A stretch of DNA of 64,000 nucleotides from Isoetes taiwanensis (GCA_021234155.1 JAJEKV010000046.1:8065012-8129011), one strand, 5' to 3'; shown: positions 22,217 through 33,810, counted from the first letter of the stretch. A program made the numbers and translations. The notes: generated from the letters alone by a model not told the origin.

Positions 22217-22966
22217 ATGAAGGAATGCATTAAACGTCGAGTCACAGGAGGGAAGACGGCATTGTACAACATGCTTACAAAATGCAGCAAAGCCTCACTG
22301 ACAAGTTGGGGACTTAAGAAAGTTATGTTCAAAACATTGGTACAAACGGTATTGCTCTATTGGGCACTCATTTGGGGCCAGAAATTCCTGCCAGACTATG
22401 GAATCAGATTGAAGCAGTATAAAAGATGTTCCTGCATGAGGAGTTTGGAGTCAGAGCTCAAATCCCATATGCCATTATACTTGCGGAGTCTGGTATGTTT
22501 CCTTAACAGGCTCAAGGAGTAAGGTTCCAATCGCCTGTCCTACCAGGCTATGCTTAGTTCGGATCAGGGGTGGCTGAAAAATCTCCATGCATGGGCGAGA
22601 AAATGGGGCATAACAGATGCTAATTGGCCAGCCAACAAAGAGAAATGTGCATTTGACCATTTGTGGGCACCTCCACGGAGCCGAATGTTGCAGTACATGG
22701 CAAATGTCAATCACATGGAGGAGTATAAAGGCCAGAACTATTTGAATTCTGATATCCCTAAGTTTTGTAAACAGGTCATAGCCAAATACCGTACCAGCTC
22801 ACACTGGCTGGAAATAGAGGTTGGCAGGTGGTCTAAAACACCTAGGGAAGCAAGACTGTGCAAAATCTGTGACTCTGACAATGTGGAAGACGAGCACCAT
22901 ATGTTCATACAATGCCCAGGATATACACACATCAGAGAGAAGTTTGATATGCAGCATACAGATTAA
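22217..22966 (+). mobile_element. LINE ORF2 C-terminal part
   Basis: An RT-distal region with one internal TAA (22520-22522). It has the VLLYWALIWGQ-type segment that follows LINE reverse transcriptases. It ends with a cysteine motif, CKICDSDNVEDEHHMFIQC, followed by PGYTHIRE. The same C-x2-C...EDE.H....C module is in the LINE at 41.6 kb and in the fragments at 53.1 and 54.3 kb, so these LINEs share a C-terminal zinc motif. 5'-truncated: no RT core or endonuclease upstream. Confidence 0.75.
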
Positions 22967-23107
22967 TATTCATTATTAGATATGGCTCCTATAGAATTAG
23001 GACTATATCTGCAAGCAGTAGATACTCATCGATCACTGTCGTTGAATTTGTAATTGATTTGACATTGTGCTCCATGGCCTCTCTTGGCCCTTAGAGAGCA
23101 TTAGACA

Positions 23108-23154
<47 letters not shown>

Positions 23155-23156
23155 AA
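23108..23156 (+). repeat. (TAAA)n tail of the LINE
   Basis: About a dozen TAAA units 140 bases after the LINE reading frame, directly after AGAGCATTAGACA. This is the usual place for a LINE 3' tail microsatellite. Confidence 0.8.
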
Positions 23157-23559
23157 TTATTAGGTCTTTATCTATAACACTATAATCATCAACCCTGCTA
23201 ACAAATTTGGATGCTCAAATTTATGGCAACAAATACAATTTTGCATTTGCTGTATTTGATAATGATCGAAGCAAGGAGGTCTGAGGTGTTTTTATTTACC
23301 ATGTAAAGCCTACAATTCGGTTGGAACCTGTGCTTTCAACTCTATCTGTAGTGATAGGGGGAACTTTGAGTTGTACATGCCTCGCTTCGCTTGGAAACCT
23401 GCTATTGGAGGGGCTTTCGTGATGTGCAATGGCAAATGAGACAATGCTAAATCCCTTGGCAATTAAGACAATGCTAAATAGCCTCAGTCTGCCAAATGAA
23501 GCTATACAGCAACATAAAAGTTGAACTAAGAAACCAAACGGTTATGTTTCCTTATCCTT

Positions 23560-23955
23560 TCATGGCAACCTCTGTAAACTGTGCATGTAATCATTCTTTT
23601 GCTGATGGATCGATCTAGCTTTTTCCATGTTCTTCAAGTGAAGCAGAATCTGCAATAGTACAGTCAGATTTATGAGTTCGCCCATGGGTCTAGAACAAAA
23701 ATCCAACGCCCATTCTGCAATACCTCTCAAATCCAGTATGCTTACTTCAGCTTCTGTGAGATTAGATATATCTTTCGCTTTGGGCGTATCGGAGACCACT
23801 TTGGACCTTAATTTCTTTCTCCCTTTGTTAATCCTCGTTGAAGTAGAACAAGCTCCAGAATTATTTGCAGAAAATAGAAGAGATGGAATTTGTAAATGCC
23901 CAATGGCAGAAAATACAGTCTCTCTTCTGAGTAGACTTCCAATTGGGAGAGCCAT
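23560..23955 (-). CDS. Hypothetical protein, 131 aa
   Basis: Open from an ATG at 23955 to a stop at 23560 without repeats or low-complexity sequence. The start, MALPIGSLLRRETVF, is rich in hydroxylated and basic residues and could be an organelle transit peptide. The body has a basic stretch (RINKGRKKLRSK) and a helical C-terminal half. I do not recognise a family. It could equally be one exon of a larger gene, or chance. Confidence 0.3.
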   Translation of the reverse strand: MALPIGSLLRRETVFSAIGHLQIPSLLFSANNSGACSTSTRINKGRKKLRSKVVSDTPKAKDISNLTEAEVSILDLRGIAEWALDFCSRPMGELINLTVLLQILLHLKNMEKARSIHQQKNDYMHSLQRLP

Positions 23956-23959
23956 ATCA

Positions 23960-24484
23960 TGTTTCTAGAGCCATAACCACCATAGCAGTGGATTTTGTTT
24001 CAACACTATAGAATGAATAACAGATATAGCATTCCCCCTTAAACTTGCTTCCGATCATGAAAAATATTAAGCTATCCTTCTTTTTCAATCCGCTGTTCAT
24101 TGTTCCCCGAGTTCTGATTAAAACGAGCTTGTAGCGAGATCCATTGTGTTTTTGACAACTTGATTTGCCCATTTTTGTTGTATATTTGCAGTCGAAGAAA
24201 CGAGGTCTTTTGTTGGATGAGAAGAGGGAGGCCTAAAATCCTTGCACTTGAACATCAACAGAGATGCCAATAGGCTCACATGAAGACTAACCACTCACCA
24301 CTGAGCATAGCAGGAACACGTGAATGCCCACAAAGGTCCAAGTACAGCACACAATCTAAACAGGGAGCAAATATGATCCGCCCTGGACTTCCATGATACA
24401 AAATTTACCGGCAAGTGGAAGCTTAAAAGCCAGATGGTCAAGATGCAAAATTCATGAAAGGCCTCCAACTGAGCCAAAGAAGAA

Positions 24485-24517
<33 letters not shown>

Positions 24518-24830
24518 AGCGACCAAACACAGACCATGCAAATCTTCCAGCGGCACAAAATGACAGAAAAAGCAAAAGAAGAGAGATGCAAAAGAGATGG
24601 GTTGCAAAAGCAAGATACAACATCTTCTGGTTGTGCCTTCTCCCATCTCCGTTAGTCCTTTTTTTTGGCCCTTTTCTAATTTCTCTAGCCCATGATTTTT
24701 AAAACTTAGAATCTAACGGTGTAGGAAAATGCCATTTCAGATTTTGCTGAGGTGAAGGCTAGAATTGCAAGAAAGGTTGTATGCTTGGTTGGGCTCGTGC
24801 GCTAAAAACGGAGAAAAAAAGCTAAAGACT

Positions 24831-24858
<28 letters not shown>
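23960..24858. other. No gene seen; long poly(A) runs
   Basis: Runs of about 30 A at 24488-24516 and about 28 A at 24831-24858 suggest retroposon tails, but I could not define element starts or duplications. Confidence 0.4.
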
Positions 24859-24861
<3 letters not shown>

Positions 24862-25234
24862 GCGACCCCCCATCCAAGCCCAAAACCCACGACTATCATT
24901 GAATGCACAAAGGGGGGGGGGAGGAGGAGGGGGGGTTCATAATGAAAAGAATGTTCATCGCGGTGATAGCCTAGTGGTAAAGCCATTGGTAATGGGCGAC
25001 CCCCACCCAAGCTTAAAACCCACTGACTCTCATCGATGCACATAAAAGAAAAGGAACCCGAGAGGGGAGGGTTGGGGGTGTAAAATGAAAAGAACATGCA
25101 TTGCGGTGACATCCTAGTGGTAAATCCACTTGTAATGGGCGATATCTCCATCTAGGCCCCAAACCCACTGACTATCAGCGAGTGTTGGAGACAAAAAAAG
25201 CCAGACAAATAATAGTGGGAATCCCATAGTGGTT
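24859..25234. repeat. ~135-145-bp tandem repeats with tRNA-like motif
   Basis: Units start at about 24859, 24992 and 25135 with ATGGGCGAC or ATGGGCGAT and share CCAAACCCACTGACT-type and GCGGTGATAGCCTAGTGGTAAAGCC-type segments. The last resembles a tRNA A box (TAGCCTAGTGGTAAAG), so the repeat may descend from a tRNA-derived SINE. Confidence 0.6.
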
Positions 25235-25865
25235 GACTATAGCACCCATCCATCCTACGGGCTCAAAACACCAGGCAATAGTGTGGGTTCAACTCCTGCA
25301 CGTTTTCAAGTTATCTGCTTAAATTGATACATCAAGTAGTCCTAACATTCCTAACCTATAGACAAACGAAGTTAGAAGGATTAGGAGTTAATAATGAGTG
25401 TAACTACACATGTTTAAACAAAAAGAAATGGTCTAAAGTTAGCTATCTAATTAGGAATTTTTCACCGTTGGACGTTATAGTGGATTTAAATGAACAGGTT
25501 AGGAAGGTTACAGTGGATGCAGTTGAACATGCTAGGAACCAAAGAAATGTCGACTATAGCACCTATCCATCCTACAGGCACAAAACACGAGGCAATAGTA
25601 TGGGTTCAACTCCTGCATGTTTCAAGTTATCTGCTTAATTGATACATCAAGTAGTCTTAACATTCCTAACCTATAGATGAGCGAAGTTAGAAGGATTAGG
25701 AGTTAATAATGAGTCTAACTACACGTGTTTAAACAAAAAGAAATGGTCTAAAGTTAGCTATCTAATTAGGAATTTTTCACCATTGGACGTTATAATGGAT
25801 TTAAATGAATAGGTTAGGAAGGTTATAGTGGATGCAGTTGAACATGCTAGGGACCAAAGAAATGT
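25235..25865. repeat. Tandem duplication, period 317 bp
   Basis: Unit 1 (25235-25551) and unit 2 (25552-25865) start with GACTATAGCACC and end CCAAAGAAATGT, with only scattered differences. Each contains GGGTTCAACTCCTGCA, a good match to a tRNA B box. It directly follows the tRNA-like tandem repeats. Confidence 0.85.
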
Positions 25866-26328
25866 TCGCAGTGGCCATGTCGCGATAAATTCCTTGTATC
25901 GTACATATCTCCATGTTCAATAAAATATGCTTGTTTGTGAAATACAAAACTGTGGCAATGCCACTCTTCACATGCTAATCCATAAGCATTGCACCACTTG
26001 ATTTTTGAAATACTTAGTTCTTTTGGCGTTGATAGCTTCTTGATTTTTGCTTCATAAGCATTGGCACCATTTGATTTTTGAAATACTTCTTTTGGCAATG
26101 ATACCTTGATTTTTGAGATACTTCTTTTGGGTATGGTATTTAAATTTGTGCATAAAACATATACACTTTGAAATACCCTATACTGCTGGAGCCTGGAACG
26201 ACCCAAGAAAAAGTTTTCCCTCTCTTTCCTGAACAACGCTACGAGCGGCGCGTTAGGGCAACTCTGCTTCCGGCGTCAAAAAGATCTTGGCATACTGAGA
26301 TCTGGTGCGAAACAACTAAAAAGCAGCC

Positions 26329-27999
26329 ATGCATGCGCCAGTTCTAGTTCTCAATGAATCCACCAAGAGGGAGTCGGGAAACAAGGTGTCCCGAGCAAAT
26401 ATTCAAGCTTCAAAGGCTGTTGCAGATATTATTCGGACCACCCTTGGCCCCAGATCCATGCTAAAAATGCTCCTTGATGCCTCCGGAGGTATTGTTTTAA
26501 CAAATGATGGTAATGCAATTCTTAGAGAGCTTGATGTCAGCCATCCTGCTGCTAGAACCATGCTAGAGCTTAGTCGTACTCAGGATGAGGAGGTTGGCGA
26601 TGGAACTACTTCTGTTATCATCCTTGCAGGTGAGATGCTTTATGCTGCTGAGCCTTTCATTGAAAAGGGTTTTCATCCTACCGTTATTTGCAGAGCATAT
26701 TCTAGGGCATTGGATGATGCTATTAAGGCCCTTGATGAGATTTCTTTTGATATTGATGTCAAGGATCGCCAAATGTTGCTCAGTATTGTAAGAACATGCA
26801 TTGGCACCAAATTTACTAGTCGTTTTGGAACCCTAATTGCTGATTTGGCTATTGATTCTGTGAGTACCATCTGCCGAGAGTTAGATAATGGTATTAGAGA
26901 GATTGATGTAAAAAATTACATCAAAGTTGAAAAGATTCCTGGTGGCCAGCTAGAAGACTCCAAAGTGCTAAAGGGAGTTATGTTTAACAAAGATGTAGTT
27001 GCTCCCGCCAAGATGAGGCGCAAGATTGTAAACCCTAGGATTATTTTGCTAGATTGTCCTCTGGAGTATAAGAAAGGGGAGAATATGACCAATGCCGAGT
27101 TGATGCGTGAAGAGGACTTCAATACGCTACTCAAGATGGAGGAGGAGTATATTGAAAATCTGTGTAGGCAGATCTTGAGTTTTAAGCCTGACCTAGTTAT
27201 AACTGAGAAGGGCCTTAGCGATTTAGCATCTCACTACTTCAGTAAAGCTGGTGTGAGTGCGATTCGTAGAATCAGGAAAACAGATAACAATAGAATTGCT
27301 CGAGCCTGTGGAGCAACGATAGTTAACCGACCTGAGGAGCTACAAGAGAGTGATATTGGGACTGGGGCAGGATTATTTGAAGTAGAAAAAATTGGTGATG
27401 AATTTTTCACTTTCATTGTTCAATGTAAGGATCCCAAGGCATGCACTGTCCTCCTGAGGGGAGCGAGTAAAGATCTCCTGAATGAAGTTGAAAGAAATTT
27501 GCAGGATGCAATTGGAGTGGCTAGAAATGTTATGAAAGATGCGAAACTTGTACCTGGTGGCGGTGCAGCAGAGATGTCTGTCTCCGCCATTTTGAAAAAG
27601 AAAAGTTCTTCCATTGAAGGTATTGAACAATGGCCATACAAAGCAGCAGCTCAGGCATTTGAAGTTATCCCCCGGACCCTGGCACAGAACTGTGGCGTAA
27701 ATGTAATCCGTACAATGACTGCCTTGCAAGCAAGGCATGCTGATGGCAAAGATATCAATATTGGTATTGAGGGAAACACGGGAAAACTGACAGACATGAA
27801 AGAGGCAGGTATTTGGGATTCATATGGTGTGAAGCTCCAGACATTTAAGACAGCTATTGAGGCTGCGGCCATGCTGCTAAGAATTGATGACATTGTCAGT
27901 GGGCTTAAGAAGAAACAAGAAGGCCCGAAAGCAACAGCACCAAAACCACAGATTGAAGATGACAAGGATGTTGATAGCGAGCAAGTGCTTCCAGAGTAG
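26329..27999 (+). CDS. CCT3: T-complex protein 1 subunit gamma (CCT3), intronless
   Basis: One uninterrupted frame of 556 codons, the normal length for CCT gamma. It is a group II chaperonin subunit of the cytosolic CCT/TRiC ring, which folds actin, tubulin and other proteins with ATP. The start MHAPVLVLNESTKRESG is typical for gamma. ATP-site motifs are intact: TTLGPRSMLKMLLD (38-50), TNDG (58-61), GDGTTS (90-95), the catalytic Asp in KDAKLVPGGG (about 404) and GGGAAE (410-415). The C-terminus ends in RIDDIVSGLKK and an acidic tail. The ATG at 26329 follows GCAGCC and overlaps a second ATG at 26333 in another frame. CCT3 genes in flowering plants are split by many introns, so an intact intronless copy suggests a retrogene. 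No poly(A) tract or flanking repeats are obvious, so it would be old or under selection. Confidence 0.95.
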   Translation: MHAPVLVLNESTKRESGNKVSRANIQASKAVADIIRTTLGPRSMLKMLLDASGGIVLTNDGNAILRELDVSHPAARTMLELSRTQDEEVGDGTTSVIILAGEMLYAAEPFIEKGFHPTVICRAYSRALDDAIKALDEISFDIDVKDRQMLLSIVRTCIGTKFTSRFGTLIADLAIDSVSTICRELDNGIREIDVKNYIKVEKIPGGQLEDSKVLKGVMFNKDVVAPAKMRRKIVNPRIILLDCPLEYKKGENMTNAELMREEDFNTLLKMEEEYIENLCRQILSFKPDLVITEKGLSDLASHYFSKAGVSAIRRIRKTDNNRIARACGATIVNRPEELQESDIGTGAGLFEVEKIGDEFFTFIVQCKDPKACTVLLRGASKDLLNEVERNLQDAIGVARNVMKDAKLVPGGGAAEMSVSAILKKKSSSIEGIEQWPYKAAAQAFEVIPRTLAQNCGVNVIRTMTALQARHADGKDINIGIEGNTGKLTDMKEAGIWDSYGVKLQTFKTAIEAAAMLLRIDDIVSGLKKKQEGPKATAPKPQIEDDKDVDSEQVLPE

Positions 28000-28104
28000 A
28001 ATTTTTTACTGTTGGTATCTGGCCTCCTTTCAGCTTGTTCTGAGCAAGTGCTTTCGGAGTGGCATTTTGTACTGTTGATGACTGGCCATATTTCAGCTTG
28101 TTCT
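27979..28104 (+). repeat. 63-bp tandem duplication across the CCT3 stop codon
   Basis: 27979-28041 and 28042-28104 both begin GAGCAAGTGCTT and end CAGCTTGTTCT, with about ten differences. The first copy holds the last CCT3 codons and the TAG; in the second the matching triplet is TGG. The period is a multiple of three. Confidence 0.85.
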
Positions 28105-28480
28105 GTTTTTCTGGATAAACTGTTATGCTCAAAGGATCAATCATCTCACATGTAAGACAATAGTAGGAAACTTGTTTTACTCAAATTCTATTTTAAGATG
28201 CAGTGATTAGTTCAGCTAACAGTTAAGATGCGAGATTATAGGTTTTTTGTTCAAGCACAAAATGATGGGATATTGAATAAGTTTTCAAATCTCTTCTGTT
28301 ACTTTGGTATGATTGTAGCTGGGTTGTACTTTGTAGACTTAACAGGCATACTGACCATGCATTTATTTATCACTATTCCTTATGTTTGCATCAGTACTTG
28401 GAGTTTATATTTGGCATTTACTTTTGGTGAGTATGCCTGATATTGTTTCATTGAGTTTAGAGCTTTGTGCGGTCTGTGGC
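28105..28480. other. CCT3 3' flank
   Basis: Probable 3' UTR and downstream sequence. A 70-codon frame at 28228-28440 is hydrophobic but matches no family I know. Confidence 0.4.
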
Positions 28481-28770
28481 ATGGCGGTCTGTGGCATGGC
28501 AGTTCATTTTAGTTCCCGTATTAGGTGTGCACCTGTTGTTGAATGAAGCATAGATCTTTGCACGGTCTGTGGCATGGCAGTTCATTTTAGTTCCCGGTAT
28601 TTGGTGTGCATCTGTTGTTGAATGCTACATTTATGTTTGTTATCATTCTACACTTTTGAGTATGTCTAAGTTCTGTTTCGGACTGTGGCATGACAGGTTT
28701 ATTTTAGTTCCGTGTTACCTGTGCACCTGCTGTTAAATGCTACATTCTATATTTTTTGAGCATGTCTAAC
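28481..28770. repeat. Three imperfect tandem repeats
   Basis: GTCTGTGGCATGGCAGTTCA-type units begin near 28486, 28563 and 28679. Each continues with TTTAGTTCC and ACCTGTTGTTGAATG-type sequence. Confidence 0.7.
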
Positions 28771-29138
28771 ATCGAGTTTAGAGTAGAGCTTACGGGTTTA
28801 GTTGTTTATGGCTATGTCCATGTACTTAGATCGCTAGCAAATAGAAATTGGCGAGCTATGATCAGGACTTTGTTTGCCTCGGGTTTTCGATGTCTAAATG
28901 CATCACTAGTCAAACAGAGGAAAGTCCATTTAGGTACAAGATGCTATCGCATCAATTGGTTGCCCATTGATGCATCCACAACCCACATTGATACGTCAAT
29001 TTTCACTTCACTATCTACAACTGTCATTTGGATTAAACATAACACATAAATGCCATTGCCTTCTTAGATATGCCTAGACAATTTGAAAACTTAGTTATGA
29101 AGTCCGGACAATTGATTTTCAATGTTCAAATTTTTAAT

Positions 29139-29212
29139 AGATAAGATAAGATAAGATGAATTTTTACGTCCACGGGAACCCAAAGGGTTATGGGACGGCA
29201 CATGCAATTGAC
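29139..29212 (-). mobile_element. LINE 3' end with (TTATC)n tail
   Basis: Read on the minus strand: a GTGCCGTCCCATAACC segment, then GGGTTCCCGTGGACGTAAAA and a TTATC repeat tail. The same end is on the plus strand at 53931-54042. I see no LINE coding sequence attached. Confidence 0.65.
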
Positions 29213-30329
29213 AAAGGTGTAGTCCAAAATTGAAGTTTTTGAAGAATCCTTGCAGCGGTGAAAAGGGAGGAAGCGGTGGCGCAGGTAGGGCGGCACTTCT
29301 TGTCGCCTCTCCAAATCGGCACGGCTGCGGTGGAGAGAGATCTTTCTTGCTTCTCTGGAGCCAGGCAGGAGATCCTTACGAAGCTTTGGCGCAGCTGGTT
29401 GAAGATGAAGCGGTTTTCTCAAAGGTCTGATTATGATGCAGAACCAGTTTCTTGCAGATTTCAAGAGTTTGTTTGTCTTGGATCTGGGTCGACCGAGAGG
29501 CAGGTTTAGGGCATAATTTCCTTTGAGTCTTTCGTGTATATTTATTTTGGAGCAGGTCTGGCATCGTAGGTTCTTCCCTTATCTTTCACACTCTTTTACT
29601 GGCAAAAAGGATTCAGATTGTATTTGCAGACTGAAGAGGACATGGTATGTCATCCCTCTATCGTGAATTCTATATAACCTACAGTAGATTCTTTGTCAGA
29701 GAGTTGCATGAACTGTAATCTTGAGTAAGAAAGGATTTTTTTAAGAAAGCGGTACTGTTGGAGAATATTTTTATGTAAGTCTATCCAGGGATGAGCTCCT
29801 GGGCTTCGTGCTTAAGGACTCCATGTCAGTGCTGCAATCTTGAGAATTTTCTGGGCGCCTCAAGTTATATTCTGGCAGTTCTTTGACAGATTGGATTTAC
29901 AGGAATGGATTGAGATGATAATGCCGAGCTAGGGACATCCAAATGCGGAGATATATTATGCACCGGGCTTTTGAGAGAGGAGTTTGGCGGCTGGGCTTGT
30001 TCTAAACCTAGCCAACTTTAGGATGACCGTATTTTCCCAACAATGCAGCATTGCATCAAAGATCCCTCTATGGTATCTATAGTCGGATCAGATCTTAGAG
30101 GGCAGTGAGCAGTGGCAGCTCTATGGAACAGTGTGGCAGACTATTCTACAAAAACATGTCCCTTTATCTGGTATACTTTCCGTTATTTGTGAAAGCTTTT
30201 GTGCTTAATTTTATCAAGCCATAAGAGGGCTATCTGATCTGTTAAAATATTTCCAACTTAACTCTTAAAGGAGTTTTGAATAAGCATATGGGAAGCGAAG
30301 ATGTTGAGGTATGCTCCTGTAGTAACTTC
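29213..30329. other. No recognised gene
   Basis: 29258-29506 is open for 83 codons in a GC-richer patch that could be a first exon (followed by TTTAGGGC). The protein has no motif I recognise, and I see no continuation. Confidence 0.35.
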
Positions 30330-30429
30330 CCATATTGTGAATGCATGTACTCTTTTTATTCCGATAATATAAAAATGGCACCTTCATGGTGTCCCCTTGC
30401 CTTCAAAAAAAAAAAGAAAAAAAAAAAAC
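30330..30429 (+). mobile_element. L1-type 3' end with poly(A)
   Basis: TTTTTATTCCGATAATATAA, then CACCTTCATGGTGTCC and GCCTTC, run into an A-rich tail (30405-30428). This is the form of plant L1 3' ends. No coding sequence is visible upstream, so the insertion is severely 5'-truncated. Confidence 0.5.
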
Positions 30430-30725
30430 CAGTCTGAACTAGTTAACCTAGACCAGACATCTGCCTCGGTCAATCCCTTGGCAGTATTATCATCCTACTA
30501 TCTAGACTGAGCAAGCCAGTCTAGACTAGTACCTCTTTACCCAAAGTCTAAGTAATTTAATCTGAAGATCATTATTTACTCATCAAAGTCTTAAGAAATG
30601 AGTCATCTACTTATTCACATTTACATCCAGACATACACTATAAATGCATACATACAAACTTGCAGTTCCGTTCAAGATGTAAATTTTTCCCACATATCCA
30701 TCAAGGGTAAAACCCAAGCCACACT

Positions 30726-30840
30726 ATAGTTTTAAACATGTAGACCATTATCATAAACTATCTCAACATCTCAAAGTTTTATATCATAGTTTTAAACATG
30801 TAGACCATTATCATAAACTATCTCAACATCTCAAAGTTTT
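30726..30840. repeat. Perfect 60-bp-period tandem duplication
   Basis: The 55 bases from 30726 to 30780 recur without change at 30786-30840. Absence of any difference means a recent event or an assembly error. Confidence 0.9.
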
Positions 30841-30969
30841 TAACGAATAACCATGCATTAATTCATGTAACAAAGTTTCATGAAGGAATCTAACTTATAG
30901 CCTTCTTTCAAGTATGACAGCTGCATTATCTTATCATATGCTGCCAATATTCTTAGTACCCCTCAAGAT

Positions 30970-32242
30970 TTAGTTAGATCTCACCAAATGAAGTATGAGA
31001 TCTGGATTTGTTGATCGTTTTTCCGTTGTATCATCTTCCCTTGTGGTAGCTTTTGTGTTGCCACCTTGTAAATTTGAAAGAACAGGAGATGGTGTCTCGG
31101 TTACCTGCACCCAAACAGACCAATATTAGCATGAAAATGGTAATAAGGAAAGGGGCGTCAGGTAAGCAATGAGACACTATGGCTCTTCGCCCTTCACCTA
31201 TTCTTTTCAAATAAGAATGGTGTATTATGAGCAAACTGAGCTCTAGAACTTACAATAAGTCTTAGAAAAAGCACAAATTATCTAATAGCTGCTAACATCT
31301 GCTATTAGTCTGGCATATAAGCATAAAATCAGCCGAATGGAAAGCCTACACATCTTAACCTTGCTGCCATTAACCCAAGCCATAGCAAATCTCAAATGCA
31401 CGATTGCTGGTTTCAGTAAAATAGAAAGATGTGTTCAAATGCACTAAATATTAGTGTATGGCTGCTTACCACAGTCATATAACCACAGTCATAAATATTA
31501 GTATCTCATAGTTTTAACTTTCAACAATAAGCCCTCAGTATGGATTATTAGTTTTTAGATCATCAAAATGCCTATGAAACATGTGTTTATCAAGTAGAAA
31601 TCTGCCAGATCTTAGGCTACGCTCTATCTATATATCAGAATTTGTAGGAGCAACTTAGCAATATAATTTAGATCCTCAAGAAAACCATCATAATAATACC
31701 AAAAAATCACCAAGAAAGGCACGGATAAACGCTCTTAAGATAAAATTTAAAGGCACTACGACATCAAATATCAGGGCAGATGCCTCAATTCCGATCTGGG
31801 TCAGCTTATATTAGAGCTTTAAAAGGCATAAATCATACTATATCATGTATCAAAGCTGAGTTTTTCTTACTGTCTGGCCTTATAGGAGAAATCAGAAGTA
31901 TTGGCTCAGATATCTCAACACATTTTTCGTCCAAAGCATTCTATAAGAATGTAAACTTCTAGAGCCCTTTTTCTATATTACTATTGGCTAGACTCTTCAA
32001 GAAAAATTCTTATCCTTCCTAATAATAGCAAGGCTTTCGTTTTCGGCTCAGTATTTGCAAGAATCACAGCCAAAAGTAGACTTCACAAGCATATAAATAA
32101 CCGAAACCTGGGTTTGGTCGCTCCTGGTCACGGTAGCTTGCTTCGTTTGCTCTCCATCATTGTCATTTCTTGCAGGTCCGTTTGGAGCAGAGTTCACTGC
32201 TCTTTGTGCCCTGCTACCTAGGATATACACACCCTTGGGCAT
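30970..32242 (-). CDS. Possible two-exon small gene, 89 aa
   Basis: Exon 1 (32242-32108) starts MPKGVYILGSRAQRAV and ends ...SDQTQ at an AAACCCAG|GTTTCG donor. Exon 2 (31104-30970) follows a TTTGGGTGCAG acceptor and reads VTETPSPVLSNLQGGN through to a TAA. Both exons are 135 nt and phase 0. The protein is hydrophilic, rich in Thr, Asn and charged residues. I do not recognise it. The join is my inference from splice signals and frame; exon 1 is otherwise unremarkable. Confidence 0.35.
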
Positions 32243-32257
32243 TTCGGATCTTCTCAA

Positions 32258-33810
32258 AAACAGAGTGGCGGCATTATACTAACAGAGGCGCCGCTTTGGA
32301 GATGCTATTGGGGTAAACCCTAAACTTAAATGTCAAATTTGGCCTCGTCCAAATATTCTAAGGCCTTTACATTTCATCAATGCATTTAATGCCGCCGTCC
32401 ACCATTAATATGATATTGGTGGCATGGCAGAATATCCCACCATGTTTGAACCATATTTTTAGAGCCCTATATGGTCACATAAATGCAAAGCAACTTCGTC
32501 ATTTATTTTGTTTTTTAGAAGCCACTAGTCTAAACAAGTTCTAGTATCCTGAGCTTAATTGCTTAACTGAAGCAAAATAGCATAAAAAAAAAAAAAAAAA
32601 ATAAAAAAATTGAAGTTTTGTAGTTATACATGTCATTCTTTCAATTGCACCTGGCCCAATAGAACTTAGATTTATTTTTTATAAGATCTTACTTGTATTG
32701 TTAAACTTAGCCATTAAGCCAAATGTCGAGGTATTGTTGAGTAGAAATCATCCCAGCCTGGGCAAATAAATCCTCTTATTTTTTTTATCCTTAATTTCTA
32801 TCAACTTTTATTGTTCTAAAACCTTGTAAATTTGAAGCTGCATACTACTGTAGCACTATATTCTTTTTTATTTGTCGCACTCGCAGAAACTACATGAAGC
32901 TTCGAATATGTAGCACAATAACAAAGGGTTCCAAGGGGATTTGATATGGATTTAATTCCTGAAACTATAGACCATTCCTTACAACAATTGAATGGGTTGT
33001 TATTAGAAAAAATATAGATCTAAGATAAAAAATAATCACGTTAGCTCATTAGTTAGATTGGTCAAAGTAGCTTTATTAGGACATTTGAGTTATTTTGGTA
33101 GATGTTCACAAAATGATATGATCTTAACTCCTTTGGACTCATCCAAACAGGAGTGTTAAAGATATGGCATTGTCCAAAGCGAGTTTAATCTACTGGTGCT
33201 TAACCTGTGCCCTAATCTAAGGCTAAATTTATGTTTTTGTTGTTTATAGCATTCTCTTTTCTGCATATAAGTATTGGACGATCCTCTCTTTTGTATCAAG
33301 TTCCAGCTGATTAATTCTAGAGCATCCTGTCTGCCTTGCTGTTCTTTACAACAGTTAGTGGAGATTGAGCAAGCCGGTTTCTTTGTTAAAGAAAGATACT
33401 TCGTCAGTAAAATTCTCGATATATGACACCACGAGGTGATCTTCCACAACAACAATAACGTCACATGCTCGGATTTTTTATTCGTCCATGTAACTACTAC
33501 AATTATATTCTTGACTAGGGGGCATGGTATATGGCCCATTTGTATAACATAGTGTCCATGTAAAATGTCACCATGTGGCTTACATGCTAGCCACCAACGT
33601 CTAGACTTTTATTCACCCGCTTGCGTGGATAAACAAGAGGCTTAGTTTATTGACACGCTGGTCCCACGTCATCTTTTAGGAAAATAAATCTGAGCCGTCT
33701 ATCACCCATGGGACGCTTATCATCTGTAAGCTGTTGGGGGACAGGCTGGAATTAAAGCGTATGTATATCTTTGTTCTGCTGAACATTTCAGTCGCATTCT
33801 TCCTTAGCAA
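32258..33810. other. Intergenic; nothing recognised
   Basis: AT-rich, with an A run at 32582-32607. Probable promoter of the Mpv17-family gene in the last few hundred bases. A 127-codon minus-strand frame at 33156-33539 has no recognisable domain. Confidence 0.45.

Noticed and set aside
24488-24858. Poly(A) runs as evidence of two retroposons
   Set aside because: No element body, 3' end signature or target duplication could be defined.
28228-28440. 70-codon hydrophobic frame after CCT3 as a small membrane protein gene
   Set aside because: Lies in the CCT3 3' flank, no recognised family and no splice continuation.
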